Origin: CAIJXB01 sp964455905
Lineage (GTDB): Bacteria > Chlamydiota > Chlamydiia > Chlamydiales > Rhabdochlamydiaceae
Direction: 5' to 3'
Assembly (NCBI GenBank): GCA_964455905.1
Contig: CAYVYN010000004.1
Coordinates: 186,001 to 250,000 of the forward strand
Length of the DNA stretch: 64,000 bases
Part shown: piece by piece, positions 34,661 to 42,638 of the stretch
Layout: the number at the start of each line of letters is the position of its first letter
Position numbering within the stretch: the stretch's first letter is position 1
The notes under the pieces: generated by a model
Databases searched by the model: none
What the model saw: the letters and a program-made list of their open reading frames with translations, nothing else
What the model was told of the DNA's origin: nothing
Translations under genes and position numbers: made by a program

Positions 34661-35905
34661 CTATTCCAAAACAGAAAGAGGTGATTGATTTAACTCTAAG
34701 GTCTTTTTAGGTTCTTTTACAAAAAATGCCATCCCCAATGAAATTAAAAATCCAATAGGAAAAATCATGAAAGCATACGTAAAATCATACACTCCTTGGG
34801 TAGAGCCTTTTTCAATCAAAAAACCAGTCAGCGGTTGTCCTACAAAAGCAAGCCCCATAATCAAAAATGCAGCAAGCCCCATTGATGTTCCTCGAAGCTC
34901 TTTAGGAGCCGAATCGGTAATCATAGGATAACCTAGAACTTGAGAAGCTGAAAAAAAACCGAGGCCAAAAAATACAATCGCCATAGTTACAAACGATGGA
35001 TTTTTCAAAAGCATAATAAGAAAAAAAGTAGCTATACTTAAAACAGCTCCGAAAACCATCCAGACTTTTTTCCTTTGAAATCGATCAGACAAAAAACCAT
35101 AAAGAGGAGATCCCACAATTGTGCCTATAGAAATCATGCTAGAAATGGCGGAAGACTGAATAAGGCTAAAATGTAAAATTTGCGTTAAATAGAGGTTCCC
35201 TATCATAGCGCTAATAATCATAAGAGGTAAATTCAAAAACCCGGTATAAAAACCACACTTCCAAACCTGTCCATTAAAAAAAGCAGCTTTTAAACGTAAG
35301 AAAAATTCACGAATAGAATACTGTTCTTGCAAAACTGCTTCTTTTTTATTTTCCTCTACAAAAAGAAAATTTAACGCCCAAATGAAGCAACCAATTACAC
35401 CATCTAAAAGAAGGGTTTTTTGCCAAGTGAACTTTTGAGCAAGAAGTGTCACTGGAACCTGTCCAAAAACTCCCCCTAAAAGCCCTACAGTGATAATCAC
35501 ACCAGTAATTAACGAACTCTTTTTTCCAAACCAGCTGCTAGCGAGCATCATACAGCTTAAAAAACAAAAAGCATTCCCAATGCCTGATAAAAAATGGGAA
35601 ATTGACGCCTGTAAAAACGTATGAGAAAAAGCAAATCCAAACGTCCCCAGAATACAAAGAGCCAAAGAATACAAAATAATTTTTCGAATAGGAATTCGAT
35701 CTAACAAAATCCCTGCAGGGATAAGAAAAATCACATCAGCTAAAAGATACGTCGAGCAAAGAGCTGAAAATTCAGTAGTTGATAATGAAAGGTCTCGAAT
35801 CAACATAGGGGAAATAGCGTTTAACATATGAAACTGTGTAAGTTCATAACAAAAAAATAACGAGGCTATAAGGCAAATAAGCCACCCCTTAATCTGATCT
35901 TTCAT
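34661..35905 (-). CDS. Major facilitator superfamily transporter
   Basis: The protein has 414 residues and about 12 hydrophobic helices. The loop after helix 2 reads GILLDRIPIRKIIL, which corresponds to the MFS motif GxLxDRxGRR. The repeat of this motif after helix 8 reads GFLSDRFQRKKV. It starts in an ATGA overlap with the thymidine kinase stop, so both are one unit. The substrate is not evident. Neighbouring thymidine kinase makes nucleoside transport a weak possibility. Confidence 0.85.
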   Translation of the reverse strand: MKDQIKGWLICLIASLFFCYELTQFHMLNAISPMLIRDLSLSTTEFSALCSTYLLADVIFLIPAGILLDRIPIRKIILYSLALCILGTFGFAFSHTFLQASISHFLSGIGNAFCFLSCMMLASSWFGKKSSLITGVIITVGLLGGVFGQVPVTLLAQKFTWQKTLLLDGVIGCFIWALNFLFVEENKKEAVLQEQYSIREFFLRLKAAFFNGQVWKCGFYTGFLNLPLMIISAMIGNLYLTQILHFSLIQSSAISSMISIGTIVGSPLYGFLSDRFQRKKVWMVFGAVLSIATFFLIMLLKNPSFVTMAIVFFGLGFFSASQVLGYPMITDSAPKELRGTSMGLAAFLIMGLAFVGQPLTGFLIEKGSTQGVYDFTYAFMIFPIGFLISLGMAFFVKEPKKTLELNQSPLSVLE

Positions 35906-36522
35906 ACAACTCCTACAGTTTGCAAACTTTCTTCTTTTGAAAATGTTTTGTTTAAATCACGAAAATGGCCCATGCAAGAAGAGACATAGCTTTCATTTCC
36001 ACCTATCTGCACTTGCTCTCCCTCTTCTATGGGGCGCCCAGTTGCATCGATCCGAATATTCATAGTCGCTTTTTTCCCACAATGGCAAATCGTTTTAATT
36101 TCTATTAGTTCCTGAGCCCAGGCAAGTAAATACGAGCTCCCCTCAAAAGGTTCTCCCATAAAATCTGATCTCAGCCCATAACAAAGAACAGGCAACCTAA
36201 GCTCTGTTGTAATTTTCGTCAGTTGTTTAATTTGTTTTTTATTTAAAAAATGCACCTCATCGATTAAGACACAAGCTAAAGAATCTTGTGATTCCTTTTG
36301 CTTTAAGGCAACTTCAAAAAAATTAGTCTCCGCAGTAAATCCTATAGCATCTTGGACAAGACCTATCCTAGAATGAATTACCACTTTACCATATTGGTTA
36401 TCTATAGCAGGAGCGAATAAAAGAACCTGCATACCTCTTTCAACGTAGTTGTAAGCCGACTGTAAAAGGGTCGTGCTTTTTCCAGCATTCATTGCTGAAT
36501 AATAAAAATATAACTTAGCCAT
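35902..36522 (-). CDS. tdk: Thymidine kinase (type II)
   Basis: From the ATG at 36522 the product has 206 residues; the GTG at 36531 three codons upstream is less likely. The P-loop is SAMNAGKST and the Walker B-like CVLIDEVHFL follows. A lasso loop and zinc ribbon are visible, with CHCGKK and a later SSCMGHF supplying the ligands. It phosphorylates thymidine salvaged from the host. Chlamydiaceae as I know them lack this gene. It shares an operon with the MFS gene by ATGA overlap. Confidence 0.93.
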   Translation of the reverse strand: MAKLYFYYSAMNAGKSTTLLQSAYNYVERGMQVLLFAPAIDNQYGKVVIHSRIGLVQDAIGFTAETNFFEVALKQKESQDSLACVLIDEVHFLNKKQIKQLTKITTELRLPVLCYGLRSDFMGEPFEGSSYLLAWAQELIEIKTICHCGKKATMNIRIDATGRPIEEGEQVQIGGNESYVSSCMGHFRDLNKTFSKEESLQTVGVV

Positions 36523-36564
36523 ACTATTCACTTTTATTAGATGATTTCTAACAGAGATACCTTA

Positions 36565-36609
36565 TTGCTCAATTGCTGTAAATCTTAGAAAGATTTTCTT
36601 TGCTCAATT
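36565..36609. promoter_or_regulatory. Operator-like element upstream of tdk
   Basis: A 17-bp palindrome (AAATCTT-AGA-AAGATTT, 36580-36596) is flanked by two direct copies of TTGCTCAATT (36565-36574 and 36600-36609). On the minus strand each copy contains TTGAGC, a possible -35; the proximal one has TAGAAA 16 nt further. The layout suggests a regulated or tandem promoter for the tdk-MFS unit. Confidence 0.35.
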
Positions 36610-36748
36610 TCCCGCATAGAAGAAACGTACAAATAAAAATTTACAGGTAACAAGCCCCAAGACTGCGCCTCAAACGTAAATACATTAATTTAACTTAAGC
36701 CTAACAGCCCCGACTTCGCAGTCCTTATGACTCAAAAAAATTTACACC

Positions 36749-36777
36749 TTGCGCATTTTCCTGTATTTCCCTATAAT
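36749..36777 (+). promoter_or_regulatory. Promoter for the bS22-like gene and mnmG
   Basis: TTGCGC and a perfect TATAAT are separated by 17 nt. Transcription would begin near 36784, about 58 nt before the small gene's ATG. The 319-bp gap between tdk and the small gene otherwise holds the operator-like element and a stretch (36610-36740) with no recognisable feature. Confidence 0.65.
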
Positions 36778-36841
36778 CCTGAGCTTCCCGTTAAGAACAA
36801 TCACTAAAAGATGTTCAATTTATCTTTATCAAGGAATATCT

Positions 36842-36928
36842 ATGGCGTCAGTCAAGAAAAAAAGAAGAGCGAAAATCGCTAAACACAAAAGAAAAAAACG
36901 TAGAAGAAGAGATCGTCATAAAACATAA
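36842..36928 (+). CDS. 28-residue basic protein, bS22/AURKAIP1-COX24-like ribosomal protein
   Basis: The gene encodes 28 residues, of which 17 are Lys or Arg. AAGGA stands 6 nt before the ATG and a strong promoter lies upstream. The pattern (KKKRR, then IAKHKRKKR, then RHK) matches the tiny AURKAIP1/COX24-domain ribosomal proteins of bacteria, such as mycobacterial bS22 and its Bacteroidetes relatives. These bind rRNA of the small subunit near the decoding region. It precedes mnmG by 44 bp on the same strand. It is too short for most gene finders and is likely missing from automatic annotations. Confidence 0.75.
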   Translation: MASVKKKRRAKIAKHKRKKRRRRDRHKT

Positions 36929-36972
36929 GACGAAACTCACCATCAAAAAAAAGCAAGAGTATTTTAATCCCC

Positions 36973-38811
36973 ATGTGGACATATCCTGAAACATTTGATG
37001 TAATCGTTATCGGGGCAGGTCATGCCGGCTGTGAAGCCGCGCATGCCTCTGCTCGTATGGGAGCGAAAACATTACTTCTCACTATGAATTTAGACACAGT
37101 TGCAAAGATGAGCTGTAATCCAGCTATTGGAGGAACTGCTAAAGGTCATATTGTACGAGAAATTGACGCATTAGGTGGATTAATGGGTAAAGTTGCAGAC
37201 GCAACTGCTATCCAAAAAAGAATGCTAAACGCTTCAAAAGGACCTGCCGTCCATTCTCCAAGAGCGCAAGCAGATAAGGTTGCTTATCAAAATTACATGA
37301 AACATCTTTTAGAAAAAACAGACAATCTTTTTCTAAAACAAGGCACGATAGAAAATCTTCTGATAGAAAATAACGAAATCGTCGGCGTGAGCACACTAGA
37401 AGGTATAGCGTACAAAGGCAAAACTGTTGTTCTTTCCGCTGGCACATTTATGCAAGGTCTTATCCATATTGGGGAAGTGCAGTACCCAGGAGGAAGAGCG
37501 GGCGATAAGCCTGCTGTCGGAATTTCAGCATCACTTACAGCATTAGGCTTTCGCCTTGGAAGACTAAAAACAGGAACTCCTCCTAGAATACACAAACGAA
37601 GCATTGATTTTTCTAAGCTAGAAGTTCAACATGGCGACGAGGGAGTCTATTTTTCTCATGATCCTTTAGAGGGATCTGGTCTTCCACAAATACCTTGTCA
37701 TATAGCCTATACAAATCTAAAAACTAAAGAGGTCATTCACGATAATCTTCACCGATCAGCTATGTATTCTGGCAGGATTAAATCGGTAGGACCTAGGTAC
37801 TGCCCTTCCATCGAAGACAAGATCGTACGGTTTGCTGACAAGGAAAGACATCAACTTTTTCTTGAACCAGAAGGCTTAGGCACCGAAGAATATTATGTAA
37901 ATGGAATTTCAACATCACTACCTTTCGACGTGCAACTCGCTATGATCCACACGGTTGAGGGGCTTGAAAAAGCAGAAATTCTAAGGCCTGCATATGCTAT
38001 CGAATATGACTATGTAAAAAGCGGCCATTTAAAAATGTCTTTGGAGACCCATTCGATAAAAGGGCTATTTTTAGCAGGGCAAATCAACGGGACAACAGGC
38101 TACGAAGAAGCTGCAGGTCAGGGCCTTATCGCTGGAATTAATGCAGCACTTTGCGTCCAGGGAAAAGAGCCATTTACCCTAAAGCGCTCTGAAGCCTATA
38201 TTGGCGTTATGATTGACGAGCTCACAAGACACGAACTAGAAGAGCCTTATAGAATGTTTACTAGTAGAGCTGAGCATAGATTACTTTTAAGACAAGATAA
38301 CTGCGACTTACGGTTAAGAAAATACGGCTATGAACTCGGTCTTATTTCAAACGAGCAATATGAAAGGCTTTGCCATAAAGAAGTTTCCATCCAAGAGCAA
38401 TTAAGCGTTCTTGCGAAAACCTTTAAAATGGTGAATGAGAAAACAGCCTCCTTAGCGCAACTACTTTGCAGGCCTGAATTTACCTATGAAACTCTACAAG
38501 AAATTTACCCAGAGCACATGCCTGATTTTGGTTTTGAAACCAATAGACAAATCGAACTACAATTAAAATACGCTGGATACATAGAAAGGCAAGAACAAGA
38601 AATCTCTAGATTAGATGGATTAGAAAATTTTGCTGTTCCAAATGATTTCGATTTCAAAGCTGTGAATGGTCTATCGAATGAAGCTAAAGAAAAACTCCAG
38701 AAGACTCGTCCTATTTCGCTAGGACAAGCTTCTCGTATTTCCGGAGTTTCTCCTTCAGACATCACCGTTCTTATGATCTCCATTCAAGGAAAAAAGTTAT
38801 CTCTTAGGTAA
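36973..38811 (+). CDS. mnmG: tRNA uridine 5-carboxymethylaminomethyl modification enzyme MnmG (GidA)
   Basis: The protein has 612 residues. The N-terminal FAD dinucleotide fold is VIVIGAGHAGCEAA, followed by SCNPAIGGTAKGHIVREIDALGG, the invariant family signature with the catalytic Cys. Later motifs GRLKTGTPPR and the second FAD segment LFLAGQINGTTGYEEAAGQG match. With MnmE it modifies wobble uridine 34 of several tRNAs. It converges on the TPS exoprotein gene with a 15-bp gap. The same neighbour (dnaB-mnmG) occurs in C. trachomatis as I recall it, but here they are 3.2 kb apart. Confidence 0.96.
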   Translation: MWTYPETFDVIVIGAGHAGCEAAHASARMGAKTLLLTMNLDTVAKMSCNPAIGGTAKGHIVREIDALGGLMGKVADATAIQKRMLNASKGPAVHSPRAQADKVAYQNYMKHLLEKTDNLFLKQGTIENLLIENNEIVGVSTLEGIAYKGKTVVLSAGTFMQGLIHIGEVQYPGGRAGDKPAVGISASLTALGFRLGRLKTGTPPRIHKRSIDFSKLEVQHGDEGVYFSHDPLEGSGLPQIPCHIAYTNLKTKEVIHDNLHRSAMYSGRIKSVGPRYCPSIEDKIVRFADKERHQLFLEPEGLGTEEYYVNGISTSLPFDVQLAMIHTVEGLEKAEILRPAYAIEYDYVKSGHLKMSLETHSIKGLFLAGQINGTTGYEEAAGQGLIAGINAALCVQGKEPFTLKRSEAYIGVMIDELTRHELEEPYRMFTSRAEHRLLLRQDNCDLRLRKYGYELGLISNEQYERLCHKEVSIQEQLSVLAKTFKMVNEKTASLAQLLCRPEFTYETLQEIYPEHMPDFGFETNRQIELQLKYAGYIERQEQEISRLDGLENFAVPNDFDFKAVNGLSNEAKEKLQKTRPISLGQASRISGVSPSDITVLMISIQGKKLSLR

Positions 38812-38826
38812 GAGTAGAAACTTTTT

Positions 38827-41800
38827 TTAATCACTTTTTTTCTTACGCCTTGAAGCTCCTTTAGATTTTTTACGTCCAAACACTCTACGTCTCAACTTTT
38901 GATATCCTGCCCAAAAGGGAGCTCTTAGCTGACTTAAGCCAAGTAAAGCAAGCAATCCTATAATCACTTTCTCCAGCATTCCATTTGAAACTTCATTAAC
39001 CGTAACCTTCTGTATAGGTAACGTTGGAGCTTTTTCAATGACTGAAGGCACCTCTCTAGGAGTCATCACAGGAGAAGCAAAGCCAGGAATGATATCCTTT
39101 AGCGGATCCACACTATAGTCAATAAAATCTGCCTCAAAATACCAATGCGCACCTAACGTGTCTTTAAACTCCCAATAATTTGTATAAATTCCTGGGATAT
39201 AATAGAGACGTTTAGGCCCATGCCCTCCATGATGTGGTGGTGGTGGTGGCGGTGGAGGTGGTGGCGGTGGAGGTGGTGGCGGTGGTGGAGGTGGTGGTGG
39301 TGGTGGTGGTGGTGGGGGTGGTGGTGGCGGTGGTGGCGGCGGTGGTGGTGGAAGAATACCTGTACAAGAAGCATCCGGTGTTACATTTTCATAAGCTCCT
39401 CCCCCAGAACTATAAAAAACAGCACCGCTTGGATTTGAACGCACCTGACAAATAGAAGCAACCTCACTCCCTTCACTTGAAAAATAAATAGAACCCGAGG
39501 CCCCCTCGTAGACATTTCCGTAATACGACCCTTGTACTACATTTACTTCTATCGGGTTTGCAATAGAACCCATACCCCCATACTGAGAATTTAAAATAAT
39601 ATTTCCAAGAGATAAGGACTCCAAGGTTTGCCCCGCACTTCTTCCTGCAAAATCTAAGTAATTAGAAAAAATATAAATACCCATAATTCCACTTGTTGTA
39701 ATACTCGCGGAATAAGTACCGATACCTGATCCCATCAGCTGAGAGTAACTCTCTGCTTCTATGGTTTCTGAAGCTGTCACGTCTCCAACTGTTGTAATCA
39801 AAATATTTCCAAGAGGAGTTGTACTACCCAAGGCTTTTGTAAAAGTAAGATTTCCATCGCCTAAACTAAGAGATAGAGAGTAGTTACCATCTATTGTACC
39901 TGCAAAAGAAATCGAACCAAAACCTGTGGAAGATGTTCCTATAGAAACATTTTCCTCTAAAAAAACTGGACCACTGAAGGAAATATTTTGTTCTGATGTT
40001 AAAATGTCCCCTGATAAAAAAACAGCGCCCCCACCCAATTGAGAAATCGGCCCTGTTGAATCAATACTGTAATTTACTGTGACAGTACCCAAGGAGTCAA
40101 AACTAATCCCTCCCCCGTTTAAAGTGTGTACTGCACCGTTAAAAATAAAATTATTTCCTGTTAAATCTATTCCCTTAGCGTACAAAGTTCCCAAAGCGCC
40201 ATCAAAGCGCGTAAGATCTCCTCCTGCTAACTGCGTAATCGAGGAAGCATAAATATCTTTTGTATTGACGGTGTTGGCATTGACTATCGTAAGATCACCC
40301 AAACAATCTTTAGCCCCTACTCTATTTGCGAAATTAATCGAACCAGTAACCCCAGCATCGATCGAAAGAGCGTAGCAACCATCAAGGGTCTTGGAAAAGT
40401 TGATAGCAGAAGCAGTCAAAGTAGCATCTGCGACTAGATCCACAGGACCTGTAAAGGTTAAGGTTCCAATAGCGCGAACACTAGCTCCTAGCTGAATAGT
40501 ATTAGAATCAACGGATAAACTATTTAAAGGTGTTAGGTTCCCCACCTGACCTAGTAAACTAACTTTTCCTAAAGCAGCAGATAGAGTTAATGAGTGGTTG
40601 CCTCCTACACTATTAATTTTACCTAAAAAAATAATTCCAGTTACGCCGGTATCCGACATCGATACATCATTTGCAATGAAAACATCACTTGCATAAATCA
40701 GCGTACCGCCATCAGCTTTAATATCTGCGTTAATATGAATCGAGGATGCTTTTGCTAAAACTGACAAAAGAGGAGCCCCCTGAAGCCCAATCCCTTCATG
40801 TATATGGAGTAATCCGTCTGTTCCTGCATCCAGCTGAAGTCTTTGGTTTCCATAAATCCCCTGTAAAATAGAGATGTCAGCACCTTTTGTTTCTAAACCT
40901 CCAGCTGTAGAGTCAATTTTAAGATCCGAGCGTAGCTGTAAAGGGCTTTCTAAAGAAATCACAGCACCTTTTGTGACTAAATCTCCTGATAAAGAAATTT
41001 CAAGACCACTTAAAACTTTAAACTCGCCAAAAGTGTTTTTCTTACCAATAGAGTCTAAGCACTCAATTTTCCCTTGATCTCCAGCTGCTAAAAAAAGAGA
41101 AGACCCTAATACATCACTTTCGATACCGCGCTCAAAAAGAATGTTCCCCCCTTTTGAATCCAGGGTAACAACCTCTCCTCCACAAATTTCTAAGGGGGAT
41201 TTAAAAACAATATCCCCACCAAGAGTAGAAACGCTCTTATCTAGATAAATACTGCCTGCTTCAGCTTGAAACGTAACACCCATTCCTACCTGGTCAAGAG
41301 CTATTGCCTCAGTGATATGAGCTCCTTCTCTTAATTGAATCACTAGGTGAGACTGCGTCTCACCAAAAATTACAGGCTCTAATTCATGAGAGGTCAAAAG
41401 CCAAGAACCTTGCATTCCTAAAGGAGCTTTTGTGCTAATTTTGCCTGATGTAATAGCAATTGAACCTGCTCCAGAAATTTCTACAAGACCGCCATTGCCT
41501 CCTAAGGGTCCTCCCTCAGCAAAAATAACTCCATCAAATCGATTAGATACATCGGCTGTAAGGAAAACCCTGCCTCCAGATCCAGAAGAGCTAGAACTCA
41601 CGTTCATAACTGAAAGAGAGCTTACCGTAACGTTTTCTCCTTGAATAGAAACCTGTCCTCCTTCCTTGGCTCCTAAGGCATAGATTTGAGAAGCTCCTAT
41701 AGAAACCTCTTTACCTAAAATAGAAAGAGATCCTCCTACCCCTAAATCTTCTAAAATAGTGATATTCCCTTCGAGTTTGACCTCTCCATTTTCAGCTTTA

Positions 41801-42627
41801 ATCTGAAGAGACTTAGCTTCTATAGAAGAAGAATCTACTAAGAAAATAGATCCATTTTCTTCAATCAACTCTGAGCCAATTTCAACTCCTTCAACATTGA
41901 TGACGCCTTCGATAACTTTTTGGACTGCGCCAAGCGAAAGAATTACATCTCCTTGTAAAGATGCTATCTTTCCTTTTTGTAAAATTTCACCAGCTGCTAA
42001 TGCACCCTCTAAAACAAAACTTACAAGCCTATCTTCACTAAAGTTTAAAATAGTTTTTTCTCCTGCTGCCAAAACAACTTTTCCAGTTTTAGCTACAATA
42101 ACTCCTTCATTCACTATTTTAGTCGACGTTAAAACTACATCTCCCTCAACCTCTAAAAAGCCTTCATTAAGGATGAACCCCTCTTTTTCTTGTCTTTCAA
42201 AGTGAAAACGATTTTGGATAAAATTAATATCTTGGATGTCAAGAGTCGATGCAATTAACGATCCGACATCTACATGGCTCGAAGGTCCAAAATAGATCCC
42301 ATTCCCATTTACAAGAAAAACTTTTCCATTGCTTGTAAGATTTCCAAAAATACGAGAAGGATCTTCTCCTGTTACTCGATTTAATACGGTAGAATGGTTA
42401 TTAGGCTGAATGAAATGAACCCTTTCTCCTGCATCAATAGAAAAGCTCTTATACTGGATAATAGCCCGATCAGAGGCTTCTATTACCATAGAATGCTCTC
42501 CTTCGGTAGTAACAGCAACATCTCCAGATACAACGTCGTAAGCATGTGGCAAACTAAATGCTAAGCAAGGAACCATGCCCTGAAGCAAAAGAAGCTGATA
42601 TAGTTTATTTTTCACATGCATTTTCAT
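38827..42627 (-). CDS. TPS exoprotein (filamentous haemagglutinin-like) with 39-Pro tract and C-terminal membrane segment
   Basis: The protein has 1266 residues. A signal peptide (about 1-25) is followed by a TPS haemagglutinin domain (to about 280) with NGNGIYFGPSSHVDVGSL in place of the usual NPNG. A long beta-helix-type region of Thr/Ser/Gly-rich repeats extends to about 1075. The part before the Pro tract matches the C-terminal end of the 1132-residue neighbour. Residues 1093-1131 are 39 uninterrupted prolines, followed by HHGGHG. The last 135 residues contain a hydrophobic helix (about 1218-1234) and a Lys/Arg-rich tail. AGGA lies 10 nt before the ATG. It lies 11 bp behind the 1132-residue exoprotein gene, probably in one transcript. 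The tail suggests membrane or surface anchoring, which is unusual for TpsA proteins. Confidence 0.85.
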   Translation of the reverse strand: MKMHVKNKLYQLLLLQGMVPCLAFSLPHAYDVVSGDVAVTTEGEHSMVIEASDRAIIQYKSFSIDAGERVHFIQPNNHSTVLNRVTGEDPSRIFGNLTSNGKVFLVNGNGIYFGPSSHVDVGSLIASTLDIQDINFIQNRFHFERQEKEGFILNEGFLEVEGDVVLTSTKIVNEGVIVAKTGKVVLAAGEKTILNFSEDRLVSFVLEGALAAGEILQKGKIASLQGDVILSLGAVQKVIEGVINVEGVEIGSELIEENGSIFLVDSSSIEAKSLQIKAENGEVKLEGNITILEDLGVGGSLSILGKEVSIGASQIYALGAKEGGQVSIQGENVTVSSLSVMNVSSSSSGSGGRVFLTADVSNRFDGVIFAEGGPLGGNGGLVEISGAGSIAITSGKISTKAPLGMQGSWLLTSHELEPVIFGETQSHLVIQLREGAHITEAIALDQVGMGVTFQAEAGSIYLDKSVSTLGGDIVFKSPLEICGGEVVTLDSKGGNILFERGIESDVLGSSLFLAAGDQGKIECLDSIGKKNTFGEFKVLSGLEISLSGDLVTKGAVISLESPLQLRSDLKIDSTAGGLETKGADISILQGIYGNQRLQLDAGTDGLLHIHEGIGLQGAPLLSVLAKASSIHINADIKADGGTLIYASDVFIANDVSMSDTGVTGIIFLGKINSVGGNHSLTLSAALGKVSLLGQVGNLTPLNSLSVDSNTIQLGASVRAIGTLTFTGPVDLVADATLTASAINFSKTLDGCYALSIDAGVTGSINFANRVGAKDCLGDLTIVNANTVNTKDIYASSITQLAGGDLTRFDGALGTLYAKGIDLTGNNFIFNGAVHTLNGGGISFDSLGTVTVNYSIDSTGPISQLGGGAVFLSGDILTSEQNISFSGPVFLEENVSIGTSSTGFGSISFAGTIDGNYSLSLSLGDGNLTFTKALGSTTPLGNILITTVGDVTASETIEAESYSQLMGSGIGTYSASITTSGIMGIYIFSNYLDFAGRSAGQTLESLSLGNIILNSQYGGMGSIANPIEVNVVQGSYYGNVYEGASGSIYFSSEGSEVASICQVRSNPSGAVFYSSGGGAYENVTPDASCTGILPPPPPPPPPPPPPPPPPPPPPPPPPPPPPPPPPPPPPPPHHGGHGPKRLYYIPGIYTNYWEFKDTLGAHWYFEADFIDYSVDPLKDIIPGFASPVMTPREVPSVIEKAPTLPIQKVTVNEVSNGMLEKVIIGLLALLGLSQLRAPFWAGYQKLRRRVFGRKKSKGASRRKKKSD
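39235..39351 (-). repeat. Proline-codon microsatellite, 39 consecutive CCN codons
   Basis: On the plus strand the tract is 39 NGG triplets (mostly TGG, some CGG, AGG and GGG). All 39 encode Pro on the minus strand. Triplet periodicity keeps the frame when copies are gained or lost. The tract separates the beta-helical part of the exoprotein from its C-terminal membrane segment. Confidence 0.95.
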
Positions 42628-42638
42628 CTGTATATATC

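Noticed and set aside
39220..39455. Plus-strand frames that are almost entirely Trp, Val and Arg, and a minus-strand frame that is mostly His.
   Set aside because: They are the other reading frames of the proline-codon microsatellite.
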